A stretch of 64,000 nucleotides of DNA from UBA12087 sp964370815 (GCA_964370815.1 CAYJKQ010000006.1:62001-126000); one strand, 5' to 3'; positions 1-8,389 are shown, counted from the first letter of the stretch. Translations and numbers: made by a program. The notes: a model not told the origin generated them from the sequence alone.

Positions 1-1112
1 TGCGTGACCGTAAACCTTCCGAGCTTTCAGGTGGACAAAAACAATGCGTGGCGATCGCCTCCATGCTGGCAATGCACCCACAAATCTTGATACTGGATGA
101 ACCCACGGCTTCCCTGGATGTGCCCAGTACCCGGCGCGTTTTAGATACTCTGAAAACGCTCAATAAAGAGCACGGGGTCACGATCGTGATCCTTGAACAT
201 CGACTGGCGGATCTGGCTCGCCTGGCAAGCAGGGTTATCCTGATGGATAAAGGTCAAATAATCCTGGACGGTTTACCCAATTCAATCCTTTTCGACCCTT
301 CTTTGCAGGATAAGTTTGGTATGCGGCGGATGGCAAATGAACCCCAGGTAGCCTGGGAATCACTGATCAAAGAGGATGAACAACCCTTTGACGGAAAACA
401 ACCATTGCTGACTCTTGAAATGGTTTCTGCCGGGTATAACCGTAACACAGTGATTCAGGACATTAACCTGGTGCTTTATCCAGGAGATTTTGTTGCGCTG
501 GTAGGTAATAACGGCACTGGAAAATCCACGCTGGGACAGGTGGCTGCCGGGTTGTTGAAGCCGTTTTCCGGGCGAGTTCGTTATCTGAATGGTGTCAAGC
601 CGCGCCCCGGGTTGGACGTAGCCATGCTCTTCCAGAATCCAAGCGACCAATTGTTTACCGATTCGGTGGATGAAGAAGTGGCTTTTGGTCCCAGTAATTA
701 TGATCGCTTTGACCCTCAACAGCACGATGAAATTTTACAGGAAGCTGACTTGCTGGACTTAAAAGAACGACGACTTCTGATGCTATCGGTTGGGCAGCAG
801 CAGCGCACCACCCTGGCTGCCTGCCTGGGACTGCGTCCCCGTCTCTTGATCCTGGATGAACCCACCTTGGGGCAGGACTGGGGACATTTAGAGCGCCTGA
901 TGGATTTTCTGACGTACCTCAATCAGCAGGGGACTGCCATCCTGCTTATTTCGCACGATTACAAACTGGTCCATCGTTATGCCCGCAGTGTTTTTCTGAT
1001 GAAGAATGGCCGAATCCAGAGAACGGGTCAGTTCGAAAAATCTCTTTATACAAAATCAAGATCGATCACAGATATACAGGAAGGAGTGATCTATGAAACT
1101 ATCAACTCGTGA
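1..1112 (+). CDS. ECF transporter ATPase, two fused ABC domains (5' partial)
   Basis: Energy-coupling ATPase of an ECF (vitamin/metal) importer, acting on the cytoplasmic face. The reading frame is open from base 3, so the start lies before the window; 369 residues are visible. The end of domain 1 shows the signature LSGGQKQ (visible residues 8-14) and Walker B ILILDEP (28-34). Domain 2 is complete, with Walker A GNNGTGKST (about 168-176), a variant signature LSVGQQQ and Walker B LLILDEP. The fusion of EcfA and EcfA' in one chain resembles YkoD. The 3' end overlaps the S-component gene by 20 bp, so the module is translationally coupled. The family assignment is firm; the substrate cannot be read from the ATPase. 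Confidence 0.93.
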   Translation, partial: RDRKPSELSGGQKQCVAIASMLAMHPQILILDEPTASLDVPSTRRVLDTLKTLNKEHGVTIVILEHRLADLARLASRVILMDKGQIILDGLPNSILFDPSLQDKFGMRRMANEPQVAWESLIKEDEQPFDGKQPLLTLEMVSAGYNRNTVIQDINLVLYPGDFVALVGNNGTGKSTLGQVAAGLLKPFSGRVRYLNGVKPRPGLDVAMLFQNPSDQLFTDSVDEEVAFGPSNYDRFDPQQHDEILQEADLLDLKERRLLMLSVGQQQRTTLAACLGLRPRLLILDEPTLGQDWGHLERLMDFLTYLNQQGTAILLISHDYKLVHRYARSVFLMKNGRIQRTGQFEKSLYTKSRSITDIQEGVIYETINS

Positions 1113-1734
1113 ACTGGCAACCATAGCAGTGTTTGGCACCTTATGGGGCATTTCTGAGATCAGTCTGGGATCGGTGCTGAAGTCGCTGAACGTGCCTTTC
1201 AGCGGTGCCGTGCTTTCGGCAATAGGTCTGACAATTGCCATGATCGGGCGATTGTTTGTACCTAAAAAAGGATCCACATTGTTTATCGGTGTGATCGCCA
1301 TGCTGCTGAAACTGTTCAGCCTGGGCGGAGTCATCATGGGTCCAATGGTCGCGATCTTTACCGAGGCTCTGGTAGCCGAGATCGTTCTTTCCCTGTCCGG
1401 AAAATCCCGCCTTTTCTCGTTTTTACTGGCTGGTGCCTTTGGAGTGGCCTGGACCCTGGCGCAGCCGTTCGTAACCGGGCCACTTCTCTTTGGACGAAGC
1501 CTGTTCGTTGTCTGGTTGGACCTGCTGGATACCGGGAGCAGGTTGCTTGGTTTGAATGAGACTGCTGCGATCTGGATCGTTTTCTCCTTGCTGGGTGTCT
1601 ACCTGTTTATTGGATGTATTGCTGGTTGGTTGAGTTGGAATGTAGCACATCAATTGCAGACTCGTCTGGGCAGGTCCCGATCCGATGATCTGGAATCAAA
1701 ATCTATAATTGCATTGGAAGAAAAGGAGAATTAA
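1093..1734 (+). CDS. ECF transporter S component (substrate-binding membrane protein)
   Basis: A 213-residue protein with about six hydrophobic segments, encoded between the ATPase and the EcfT-type protein, as expected for an ECF substrate-capture subunit. The start ATG at 1093 is preceded by AAGGAGTGATCT. The N-terminal motif LWGISEISLG and the KKGSTLFIGVIAMLLK segment look like the unspecific Chloroflexota/Thermotogota S-component group rather than a textbook BioY, ThiT or RibU. The C-terminal 25 residues are charged and cytoplasmic. The substrate is unknown. The YkoDEC-like gene set (fused ATPase, S, T) would allow a hydroxymethylpyrimidine/thiamine-type ligand, but I see no THI-box riboswitch to support that. 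Confidence 0.75.
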   Translation: MKLSTRELATIAVFGTLWGISEISLGSVLKSLNVPFSGAVLSAIGLTIAMIGRLFVPKKGSTLFIGVIAMLLKLFSLGGVIMGPMVAIFTEALVAEIVLSLSGKSRLFSFLLAGAFGVAWTLAQPFVTGPLLFGRSLFVVWLDLLDTGSRLLGLNETAAIWIVFSLLGVYLFIGCIAGWLSWNVAHQLQTRLGRSRSDDLESKSIIALEEKEN

Positions 1735-1736
1735 TA

Positions 1737-1823
1737 ATGAAAAAGATCCTGATCTCTCTGATCATTGTTATGCTGTTGACAGCCTGTGCACCTACCGCTG
1801 CTGAACTGCAAATTGTACAATGA
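1737..1823 (+). CDS. 28-residue lipoprotein inside the ECF operon
   Basis: A very short reading frame with AAAAGGAG about 10 bases upstream of its ATG. The product starts MKKILISLIIVMLLTAC: a lysine n-region, a hydrophobic core and a perfect lipobox LTAC with the acylated Cys at residue 17, leaving a mature peptide of only 12 residues. Its stop overlaps the start of the EcfT gene (ATGA at 1820-1823), so ribosomes finishing here could re-initiate on the T component. It may be a genuine micro-lipoprotein that couples translation, or the stump of a longer substrate-binding lipoprotein. The SD, lipobox and exact ATGA coupling favour expression; the function is unknown. Confidence 0.6.
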   Translation: MKKILISLIIVMLLTACAPTAAELQIVQ

Positions 1824-2554
1824 TCGAACAAAATAGTATTCACCTGGAGCGGTCCAAGTTGAGGGTTCCAGGAAAGCTGGGAACCATCAGCTACCTGGTC
1901 ATCTTTGCCTGGTCGCTGGGTATGGTGATGCTTGCACCGCCCGAAAAATTGCTGCTGGCGGGAGGGTTGTGTTTCCTGGCGGCTGCCCTGGTATACCCGC
2001 GTTCATTCCGGCGTATTATGCGCTTGCGTTGGCTGGTCATGATCGCCCTGCTGGCGATCCCGCCCCTCTTTTTTCTGGGTGATTTGGATCACAGTTTATT
2101 GGGAATCCCTTATTCCTCACAAGGGTTAACAAGCAGCCTGCAAATCCTGTTGCGAATTGTTGTTGTTCTGATAACTGTGGACGGTTTCACCAGTTCAGTG
2201 GATATTGCCTCCATCGCTGGATTATTGGAACGCTTTGGTTTGAGTGGTTTGGGATTCTCGATGGGTGTGGCGCTCAACCTTTTACCTTCCTTACAAACTT
2301 CTGCGCTCAACACCTGGCACAGCTTATGGATGCGAGGTGGATTGCGGAGACAACGCTGGCGTGGAATTCGCCTGCTTTTGTTGACGATCATCTCCAACGC
2401 CTTGCGCCGCACCGAGGAGATCGCTTTGGCTGCCGAGGGTAGGGCATTCTGCCCGGATCAGTGCCGGGCTATGCCATTAAGGACGGGTTCCCTGGATTAT
2501 CCTGTTACAGTTGGAATTTTATTCCTGACCGTTGGTTTATTTTTAATCTTCTAA
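1820..2554 (+). CDS. ecfT: ECF transporter transmembrane coupling protein EcfT
   Basis: A 244-residue membrane protein that links the ATPases to the S component. Hydrophobic segments lie at about 22-60, 70-87 and 105-122, with a last one at 228-244. The cytoplasmic coupling region has the two Arg-containing motifs typical of EcfT: MRGG (171-174) and AEGRAF (205-210), separated by a basic amphipathic stretch. The start overlaps the stop of the mini-lipoprotein by ATGA. It completes an A-S-T module read as one transcript. No strong terminator follows; only a 17-bp near-perfect palindrome at 2572-2588 without a T-tract. Confidence 0.88.
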   Translation: MIEQNSIHLERSKLRVPGKLGTISYLVIFAWSLGMVMLAPPEKLLLAGGLCFLAAALVYPRSFRRIMRLRWLVMIALLAIPPLFFLGDLDHSLLGIPYSSQGLTSSLQILLRIVVVLITVDGFTSSVDIASIAGLLERFGLSGLGFSMGVALNLLPSLQTSALNTWHSLWMRGGLRRQRWRGIRLLLLTIISNALRRTEEIALAAEGRAFCPDQCRAMPLRTGSLDYPVTVGILFLTVGLFLIF

Positions 2555-3227
2555 TTTTCACAGAGTAGCCGGCAGGATAATATCCTGCTTGATCTCAATG
2601 ATCTTTTGGAATTGTCATCTGCCCGACATGATCATATTTGTCCCCGGCAGGTGCTGGGTGTCCGTATGGGTTTGCGTGCAGCCGAAGCCCTGGGTTGATC
2701 GTAACATGGTGCAAAGCGAACTCTGCGTCAGACTCTTTTTTGATCCCCTTTATAACATCTGAATTTTCCCATAAAGAGATTCCTGCAGACACAGGGCACA
2801 GCCCAGGCACATGGAAGATCTGGCATCTGGCTATGTATCTATTCTCCGGGTATGGTTTCGTTGAGTACCCAGTCCGTTAGCCAGGAGAAATTCTCCAAAC
2901 CATAAAGCGCTCCATTTCATGTGAACTGCAATGAGAGATGGCGGGATTGTTGGGATATGGTCGGAACCAGGTCATGTTTTTTGGTTATTGCCTGAGATCA
3001 GGTTTTGTGCAATAATATTTCATGTTGGCAGTGGTGTCTATTTTCAATAAGCGGGTTTTGCGTTCATAGAGCCACCCAACAACGGCTGCACCTGACCACC
3101 TTCAGCACGATAATCGGAGGCCATCCGACAGTAAAAGTGATTTTACACAGTCTTATCTTGTTCAAATCAGCAACCGGTAAGCCAAACCGTTCGGCGGCTT
3201 TGATAATGTAAGTTAAAGGAGGACCCA
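2555..3227. other. 673-bp intergenic region, no supported gene
   Basis: Short frames exist on both strands (for example 2638-2880 on + and 2595-2810 on -), but none has a convincing ribosome site or recognisable family. A palindrome GCAGGATA-A-TATCCTGC at 2572-2588 lies just after ecfT. The last 15 bases carry AAAGGAGGACCC, the ribosome site of the kelch gene. The stretch could hold decayed coding sequence, but I cannot identify it. Confidence 0.5.
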
Positions 3228-4376
3228 ATGGACAAGAGAACGATCTATATCCTGTTCATGTTGCTGTTGGTAAACGCAGGGTGCGGTCCGTCTGCCACGC
3301 AGGCGGCAACGCCCATGCCCACCCCCACGCCGCGCCCGGAAGGCTGGGCGGTGATGGAGACGGCTGATCACCCCAGCCCACGCACCGATCACGCCATGAC
3401 CATGCTGCCCGATGGGAGCGTGTTGCTCTTTGGCGGGCGGGATGTGGATGGCAATGCGTTGGGTGATACGTGGATCATCAAGCCAGAGGCCAGCTCCTAT
3501 ACTCCCCCCTCGGGTGGGCGGCGCGCCAGCCTGGCCAGGCTGGCGGGTACGGGGGTCGCTGCCCTGTGGACGATCCTGCCGCTGCCAGTGCGCAGCCCTC
3601 GCCCGGCAGATTGGTCGCCGATAACCCCCCCCGACTCCCCCTCCGCTCGTCTAGGGTACAGCATGGTAACCCTGCCCGACGGAAGAGTGCTGCTATTTGG
3701 GGGAACGGATAACCAGGGGGCATGGTTCAATGATCTGTACACTTTTGAAGCGGGTCAATGGTCTCCGACAATTCCGGATAACGATCCGCCCTCGGCGCGT
3801 TCCAATCACAATGCCTGGGTTTGGAATGAAAGAATGTACGTCCAGGGTGGCATGGATAAGACAAGCTCGTATGAGGACCTGTGGCTCTACGATCTTCCCA
3901 GCAACACCTGGCAACAGTTGCAGGATCCCCCGGATTTAATCTCTCCCAATGCCCACGTGGCTATCCATGACCACAAGGCGTATTTCATTGATCCGCACCG
4001 ATGCTCTCCCGCTGCCTGCACCGTCAACTTCTACGACATGCTCAAGGATAAATGGGAGAAAATCGAACTTGTGGGAGAGTGGCCGCTCGTCCAAGCCTAT
4101 TCCATGATGGTACAGGCTGGAACGAAAGCCTACCTGATGGGCGGAGCGAACTGGGATCAAAACACCCAGGTCTCCATCCCCATTGCGGAAGTCTGGCAGA
4201 TGGATTTGGGAACGCTCACCTGGATGCGGTTGGAGGATATGCCCTATCCTGGTTACAATGGAAAGGCGGTCTATGACCCCTACCAAAATCGCATCATCAC
4301 CTTTGGCGGTATGATCCTTCTCGATGGGGAGAAGAAGTATTCGTCCGACACACGTATCTGGTGGCTTAAGCCATAG
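3228..4376 (+). CDS. Kelch-repeat lipoprotein
   Basis: A 382-residue exported beta-propeller protein. The N-terminus is a lipoprotein signal ending in lipobox VNAGC (Cys 19), followed by a Pro/Thr linker (about 24-38). Six kelch-type repeats follow, each with the hydrophobic-GG pair and a downstream Trp: LLFGG near 64 and 153, YVQGG near 206, a degenerate repeat near 245, AYLMGG near 300 and ITFGG near 357. AAAGGAGG precedes the ATG. Between repeats 1 and 2 is a Pro/Arg/Ala-rich insertion (about residues 88-128) encoded by sequence containing a perfect 22-bp palindrome (3524-3545), out of character with the rest of the blade. It probably mediates extracellular protein or glycan contacts; no enzyme activity is evident. 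Confidence 0.85.
   Translation: MDKRTIYILFMLLLVNAGCGPSATQAATPMPTPTPRPEGWAVMETADHPSPRTDHAMTMLPDGSVLLFGGRDVDGNALGDTWIIKPEASSYTPPSGGRRASLARLAGTGVAALWTILPLPVRSPRPADWSPITPPDSPSARLGYSMVTLPDGRVLLFGGTDNQGAWFNDLYTFEAGQWSPTIPDNDPPSARSNHNAWVWNERMYVQGGMDKTSSYEDLWLYDLPSNTWQQLQDPPDLISPNAHVAIHDHKAYFIDPHRCSPAACTVNFYDMLKDKWEKIELVGEWPLVQAYSMMVQAGTKAYLMGGANWDQNTQVSIPIAEVWQMDLGTLTWMRLEDMPYPGYNGKAVYDPYQNRIITFGGMILLDGEKKYSSDTRIWWLKP
3524..3545. repeat. 22-bp perfect palindrome inside the kelch gene
   Basis: The sequence from 3524 to 3545 equals its own reverse complement (half-site CGCCAGCCTGG). It is GC-rich, flanked by further GC-rich sequence, and encodes the low-complexity insert between kelch repeats 1 and 2. 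It resembles a REP/MITE-type hairpin that entered the gene without breaking the frame. Only one copy was noticed in the window. Confidence 0.7.
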
Positions 4377-4634
4377 GCAAGGCGCTCGTCGACTCGCTTC
4401 GCTGGAAATCCGAGCCTGCACAGTCAAGATCCACCTCCGCCCACCTGCTCCAGGCGAGCCATACCGTTCGGTGGCTTAGCCAGGTTTACCCCCGGGATAG
4501 GGGCACCAGCTGCGCGGTCGAGATCTGCCGCCGGGCGGCGGGATTGATGATGAAGGGGTGAAAAGGGATAAAAAGAAAGGGATGAAAAAAGTGGGTGAGA
4601 TTTACCTGCATTAATAGCAATAAGTCAAAATCTT

Positions 4635-4805
4635 ATGCATTCAAATATTAGTATTGCGGATGGGGTTTATGGGAATCTCTCAGATAATGACTTAAAGGAA
4701 CAAATAGCTTTACTCGGGATCAGCATAAATTTAAATAATACAAAAGGTATTGATGAAATTAAAATTATGACAAAAAAGATACTTGAAAAGTTGAAGAAAA
4801 TATAA
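4635..4805 (+). CDS. Small hypothetical protein (56 aa) in AT-rich islet
   Basis: An AT-rich frame with a starting ATG at 4635 and no strong ribosome site (AAGTCAAAATCTT upstream). The product has acidic/hydroxyl residues in the first half and a Lys-rich amphipathic helix at the end (residues about 40-56). The codon use (AAA, ATT, AAT) is unlike the upstream kelch gene but like the DUF262/HEPN pair that ends at 4882 on the other strand, so it belongs to the same acquired islet. It may be the C-terminal remnant of a longer protein. No family recognised. Confidence 0.3.
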   Translation: MHSNISIADGVYGNLSDNDLKEQIALLGISINLNNTKGIDEIKIMTKKILEKLKKI

Positions 4806-4881
4806 ATGAAAATGATAAATCGAGAAAGAATAAATTAATTGAGAATATTCAAATAATTATTATGCAAAATATGGAGAAGAA

Positions 4882-5508
4882 TTATCTGGCTAAAATATTA
4901 ACAATAAAAGCTAACTCGGAAGAAAAATTCTCATGTCGGGATTGAGGCGGATTTGTCCGAAAAACACCTCTTAAATATCCTGTTGGATTCCTCTCTTTGA
5001 TAGGGATGTTAGCTCCACCAATAATCGAATTTTTAAACTTTTCATTGCTGTGGCGGCTTTTGTGCGCTATCGCGTCTCGAATAATATGACATTTTCTAAG
5101 TGTCTGTATCTGAGATGCGTTCAAATCAGAAAAAGGTCGTCCACCTTGAAAATAAACTTGAGCAAGATTTATCGTATTTTCATATGGAATCCAATTGATG
5201 TATTTATGAGTGGGGCCAAAAACAATTTCTCTCGCAATTCGATATGAATTGACTGTTATTCTTGGAATAATATCTCTTCGAGATGTCTGGAGTCCAACTC
5301 CATTAACGAGTAAACCAATAAAAAGATTTTCTAGAAATTGTTCAAATGAAGTATTTATACTTAAGAATAAACCTTCATAAACACGATCAGCATCTCTTTG
5401 ACTTAATAAACCGGAACTGAAGAGGGTCTCAACTTTTATTCTCGTAGAATCTAAGTAACGAAATCTGGTTAATAATTTTGTAGATAATGTAGAACTAAAA
5501 CTTGGCAC
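4882..5508 (-). CDS. HEPN-like protein, partner of DUF262 protein
   Basis: A 208-residue protein if the GTG at 5508 is used. That GTG sits 14 bases before the end of the upstream DUF262 gene, so the two frames overlap and are translationally coupled. The frame is open further upstream to 5631, but that part only shadows the DUF262 gene. A predicted helix SFEQFLENLF (about 54-63) and the motif RDAIAH (about 144-149) match the R-x4-6-H signature of HEPN RNase-like domains. Pairing with a DUF262 protein is reminiscent of toxin-antitoxin or abortive-infection operons containing HEPN proteins. The motif is seen; the nuclease activity and defence role are inferred. The sequence is AT-rich, indicating transfer. 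Confidence 0.55.
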   Translation of the reverse strand: MPSFSSTLSTKLLTRFRYLDSTRIKVETLFSSGLLSQRDADRVYEGLFLSINTSFEQFLENLFIGLLVNGVGLQTSRRDIIPRITVNSYRIAREIVFGPTHKYINWIPYENTINLAQVYFQGGRPFSDLNASQIQTLRKCHIIRDAIAHKSRHSNEKFKNSIIGGANIPIKERNPTGYLRGVFRTNPPQSRHENFSSELAFIVNILAR

Positions 5509-6574
5509 TTTTATACAAGTCTTGAAGGAATGTAAGTCGTTCTTTGCGACTTTGAAGGTTTCCAGTACCCCCACGTAAAACTTTGACAAGGGATTCGGGA
5601 AGATTTCCTGCTGCAATTCTATCAGAAGCACTGTGGAACATTGTTAATATAGGACCAGAAATAGGTTTTGGAGATAGTCTTTTGTCAAGGGGATTTCCTA
5701 AGCCATATAATAAATCATAGAAAAAAGTAAATAAAGTATGAAATAGGACAGGACTAGAAAATGGGCTGCCATGGATTTTATTACCAATTTTTTCATCAAT
5801 AGATTCCATCACTAATTGAAATCTACGAGATATTTCGTGTTCAAAAGGAAAATCATCTTCAAAATCTTTATATAAATTATCAAGTGCAGGTTGACTATGG
5901 CTACTTAAACCATATAACATTGTACGTAATAAATCACTTGTTAATTCAACCTCAATCATACGAGCAATGTCATTTTCCGTAAGTATTGCCCAATTTCGCC
6001 ATCGGTTTAATTGTTCGTAAGCTAAGTTGTATGCCAAACGCTTAAAAATACCAATGTATTCCGCATTTCTGAGCTCTTGTCTATTCAATTTAATGCCAGT
6101 GGAATTCATTCTTGAAAAAATCTGAAGAACAACTCTATCTTCTGTATCTGATGGAAGAACATGAACGCTAAATCGATAGTTAAGAATTCTTTGGCGAATT
6201 TCTGTTTCTAATTCCTGAAAACTCATTCCAGATATTTCATTATTATGGGATTTTGAAACCAGAAAATTATCACGTGAATATTCGTAATCAGAAAGTAATG
6301 ATGGATCGATGAAAGAAAATATTGTTCTTAATCTTTGTTGTCCATCTACTACTTCTCGTTTCGGTTCTATGGAAATAAGGTCTGTTTTTTCACGAACGAA
6401 GATAATAGGAATTGGAAAACCACGCACAATCGTGTCGATTAAATATGATTTTGCTGGTTTTGGCCATACGGGTCTTCTTTGGAAACTTGGGCTCAGTACT
6501 AATGAGCCTCCCCTTTGCCAAGAAATAAAATCACTAATTTTATAAACAGTCTGTACGATATTCCTATAATCCAT
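5495..6574 (-). CDS. DUF262 (ParB/Srx-fold, GmrS-N-like) protein
   Basis: A 359-residue protein with the hallmark DUF262 motifs: a PSFQRRPVW segment near residues 28-37, and VDGQQRLRT near 76-84, the DGQQR motif shared with the N-terminal domain of GmrSD-type modification-dependent restriction enzymes and related ParB-like NTPase/nuclease proteins. The C-terminal two thirds are helical. It lacks the DUF1607/HNH C-terminal half of GmrD, so it is a stand-alone DUF262. AAGGAGTTCCTC precedes the ATG. It is the first gene of a two-gene leftward operon with the HEPN-like protein. A role in phage defence or as an antitoxin is inferred from family and context. Confidence 0.8.
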   Translation of the reverse strand: MDYRNIVQTVYKISDFISWQRGGSLVLSPSFQRRPVWPKPAKSYLIDTIVRGFPIPIIFVREKTDLISIEPKREVVDGQQRLRTIFSFIDPSLLSDYEYSRDNFLVSKSHNNEISGMSFQELETEIRQRILNYRFSVHVLPSDTEDRVVLQIFSRMNSTGIKLNRQELRNAEYIGIFKRLAYNLAYEQLNRWRNWAILTENDIARMIEVELTSDLLRTMLYGLSSHSQPALDNLYKDFEDDFPFEHEISRRFQLVMESIDEKIGNKIHGSPFSSPVLFHTLFTFFYDLLYGLGNPLDKRLSPKPISGPILTMFHSASDRIAAGNLPESLVKVLRGGTGNLQSRKERLTFLQDLYKSAKF

Positions 6575-6681
6575 GAGGAACTCCTTAATTCACCAATAAG
6601 TTGCTCCAAACTTGATTAACCCCAGCAATATAAATATCTCTTGAAAAAACATTTATTGCGCAAAGTAATATACTTAAAAAG

Positions 6682-6723
6682 TGGGCCCGGCTGGAGTCGA
6701 ACCAGCGATCAAACGATTATGAG
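6682..6723 (-). other. attachment site: tRNA-Ile2(CAT) 3'-half fragment
   Basis: Read leftward, these 42 bases run from an anticodon loop CTCATAA through a variable region, a perfect T-arm (GCTGG-TTCGACT-CCAGC) and a 3' acceptor strand CGGGCCC plus discriminator A. This is the 3' half of a tRNA, most like the CAT-anticodon isoleucine tRNA. Upstream of the anticodon loop the match stops abruptly and no D-arm or 5' acceptor strand is present. Such a fragment next to a tyrosine integrase gene is a classic attR left by integration into a tRNA anticodon loop. The geometry places the element to the right (higher coordinates). No intact tRNA-Ile2 was seen elsewhere in the window. Confidence 0.75.
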
Positions 6724-6856
6724 TTATTCGATCATTTTTCCATAGCTTCCAGTTTCACTTTGATACCCTAGATATGGTGGTGATATTGAATTCAAACCAG
6801 CATATCTGGGGGTTGGCTTTACGAGAGGGCATTTTTAGTTTAAGGGTACTGCAATT

Positions 6857-7993
6857 TTACTGCAAATCTATCGGAATTGGTGTTACCAGGTCCTCGATCA
6901 GGTGTGATGCTTCTTCCTGAGACCGTACCATCGCATGACCATATATATCGGTTGTGACGCTAGCCTTAGAGTGACCAGCCCGCATTTGGACCGTATTCAC
7001 TGGCATCCCCATTTCTAGCAGGAAGGATAAGGAGGTGTGCCTTAGATCGTGGAAACGGATATGCGGCAAGCCAGCCTTATCTAAGAGACGATTGAGTTCC
7101 TTGGAAACTCTTGACTGGCCTAGGGGCGTGCCAATACCGGACGTGAAGATCAATTCGTTTTCTTTCCATTTCTCACCGGCTGCGGCTTTTAGTATCCCCT
7201 GCTTTTTTTGATGAGATGCCAACTGCGAAAGCGTACCTGGTCCCAACTTTATTGCCCGGTGTCCAGACTTGGTTTTAGGGGGAACCAGGATCGCCTTACT
7301 CGAACTTGCCTGCAAGAGTTGACGTTGAACCAACAGGGTGCTCTTGTTCCAGTCAATGTCCGACCACATCAGGCCGAGAAGTTCACCTTTACGCATCCCG
7401 GTAGTGAGTGCCAGGTAAAACAGAGTTTCATAAATTGATCCTTCGGAAGTGATCATAAACTCGCGAGCTTGTTCTTCGGTGAAGATTTGATACTGGGCCG
7501 TCTCGGTTTTCGGGCGATCCACTGCATCCAGGGGATTTCTCCCCAGAATGCCTTCCTTGACAGCCTGGGCAAAAATGCAGTGAAGTGTCACATGAACAAG
7601 TTCAATGGTGCGTGCACCCTTACCTTCATCCCGCATCCTTAAATAAAGGTGGCGGATATGGGCTGGCAGTATGTTCTGGAGTCGCATCTTACCTAGTGCT
7701 GGCAGGATATAAATTTGCGAATACCGGCGATAATTATTGACGGTATTGGATCTGGTTGAAAGTTCTTTACCTCTGAGCCAGAGTTCGGTATAGTGTGCCA
7801 AAGTGATCTGGGTACCATCAAAGGTCAATCCACCGTCGATCTTGGACAGCATCTGCTTGATCCACTCGCGGCATTCTTTCTGGGACTTGCCATATTTGGT
7901 CAGGCGTCTCCCACTAAGGCTGATCTGGGCGCACCACCGGCCATCTTTTCGCTGATAAATGCAACCTTCATTGTTGCCTCTTCTTCTAGCCAT
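6857..7993 (-). CDS. Tyrosine recombinase / phage-type integrase
   Basis: A 378-residue site-specific recombinase with the usual three parts: an N-terminal arm-binding domain (1-60, with Gly/Arg-rich strands), a SAM-like core-binding domain (about 62-160) and a catalytic domain. The catalytic residues are all present: R201 in TTGMRKGE, H315 and R318 in HDLRHT, H341 in AGHS and the nucleophile Y351 in DIYGH. AGGAGGAATCAAG precedes the start. The 3' end lies about 130 bases from the tRNA-derived attachment site, and the excisionase gene is upstream on the same strand. It appears intact and active. Confidence 0.95.
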   Translation of the reverse strand: MARRRGNNEGCIYQRKDGRWCAQISLSGRRLTKYGKSQKECREWIKQMLSKIDGGLTFDGTQITLAHYTELWLRGKELSTRSNTVNNYRRYSQIYILPALGKMRLQNILPAHIRHLYLRMRDEGKGARTIELVHVTLHCIFAQAVKEGILGRNPLDAVDRPKTETAQYQIFTEEQAREFMITSEGSIYETLFYLALTTGMRKGELLGLMWSDIDWNKSTLLVQRQLLQASSSKAILVPPKTKSGHRAIKLGPGTLSQLASHQKKQGILKAAAGEKWKENELIFTSGIGTPLGQSRVSKELNRLLDKAGLPHIRFHDLRHTSLSFLLEMGMPVNTVQMRAGHSKASVTTDIYGHAMVRSQEEASHLIEDLVTPIPIDLQ

Positions 7994-8161
7994 CTTGATT
8001 CCTCCTTTCTGAATTTTCGGGGACCTAAGTTGGAGGAACGAGATGTGAAACTTGTGCTATTCAACTGTTAAGGTGCGACTTGTATACTGATAATTGTACC
8101 TGAAAGGATACAAGATGTTGGGCGATTTTAATGTACTTCGTATGTGGTGCAAGGAAAAAAT

Positions 8162-8389
8162 TCAGCGATCCAAGATTGAAACAGTTAAATTTTCAAATCC
8201 CGCCTTATCCTGATTCTTCTCGAGTGCTTTGTCATTGATGTACTTTTCCAGATCTACGCGCCTGACGCGTACCAGACTTCCAATCCGCACAGCGGGTATT
8301 TCCCCCTTTTTCAAAAGGGAATATGTTATAGCGCGTGAAACTTGCAGGATTTCTGCAACTTCTGCGGGTTTCAATAAACGTTCTTCCAT
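8162..8389 (-). CDS. Excisionase-family HTH protein
   Basis: A 75-residue DNA-binding protein with an N-terminal MerR/Xis-type helix-turn-helix. LLKPAEVAEILQVSR (5-19) and KKGEIPAVRIGSLVRVRR (27-44) form the typical Xis/HTH_17 helix pair and wing. It lies 168 bp upstream of the integrase on the same strand, the order expected for a recombination directionality factor. Its start is preceded by GGAGGTAATATC and by a consensus promoter with a palindromic operator in the spacer (8416-8444). It could also act as a transcription regulator of the element. Confidence 0.85.
   Translation of the reverse strand: MEERLLKPAEVAEILQVSRAITYSLLKKGEIPAVRIGSLVRVRRVDLEKYINDKALEKNQDKAGFENLTVSILDR

Noticed and set aside
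2572..2588. Palindrome after ecfT as an intrinsic terminator
   Set aside because: The two arms leave a single-base loop and no T-tract follows, so it is not a convincing terminator.
2595..2880. Two opposing short frames in the gap after ecfT
   Set aside because: No ribosome site, odd composition and no recognisable family; mutually exclusive overlapping frames typical of noncoding DNA.
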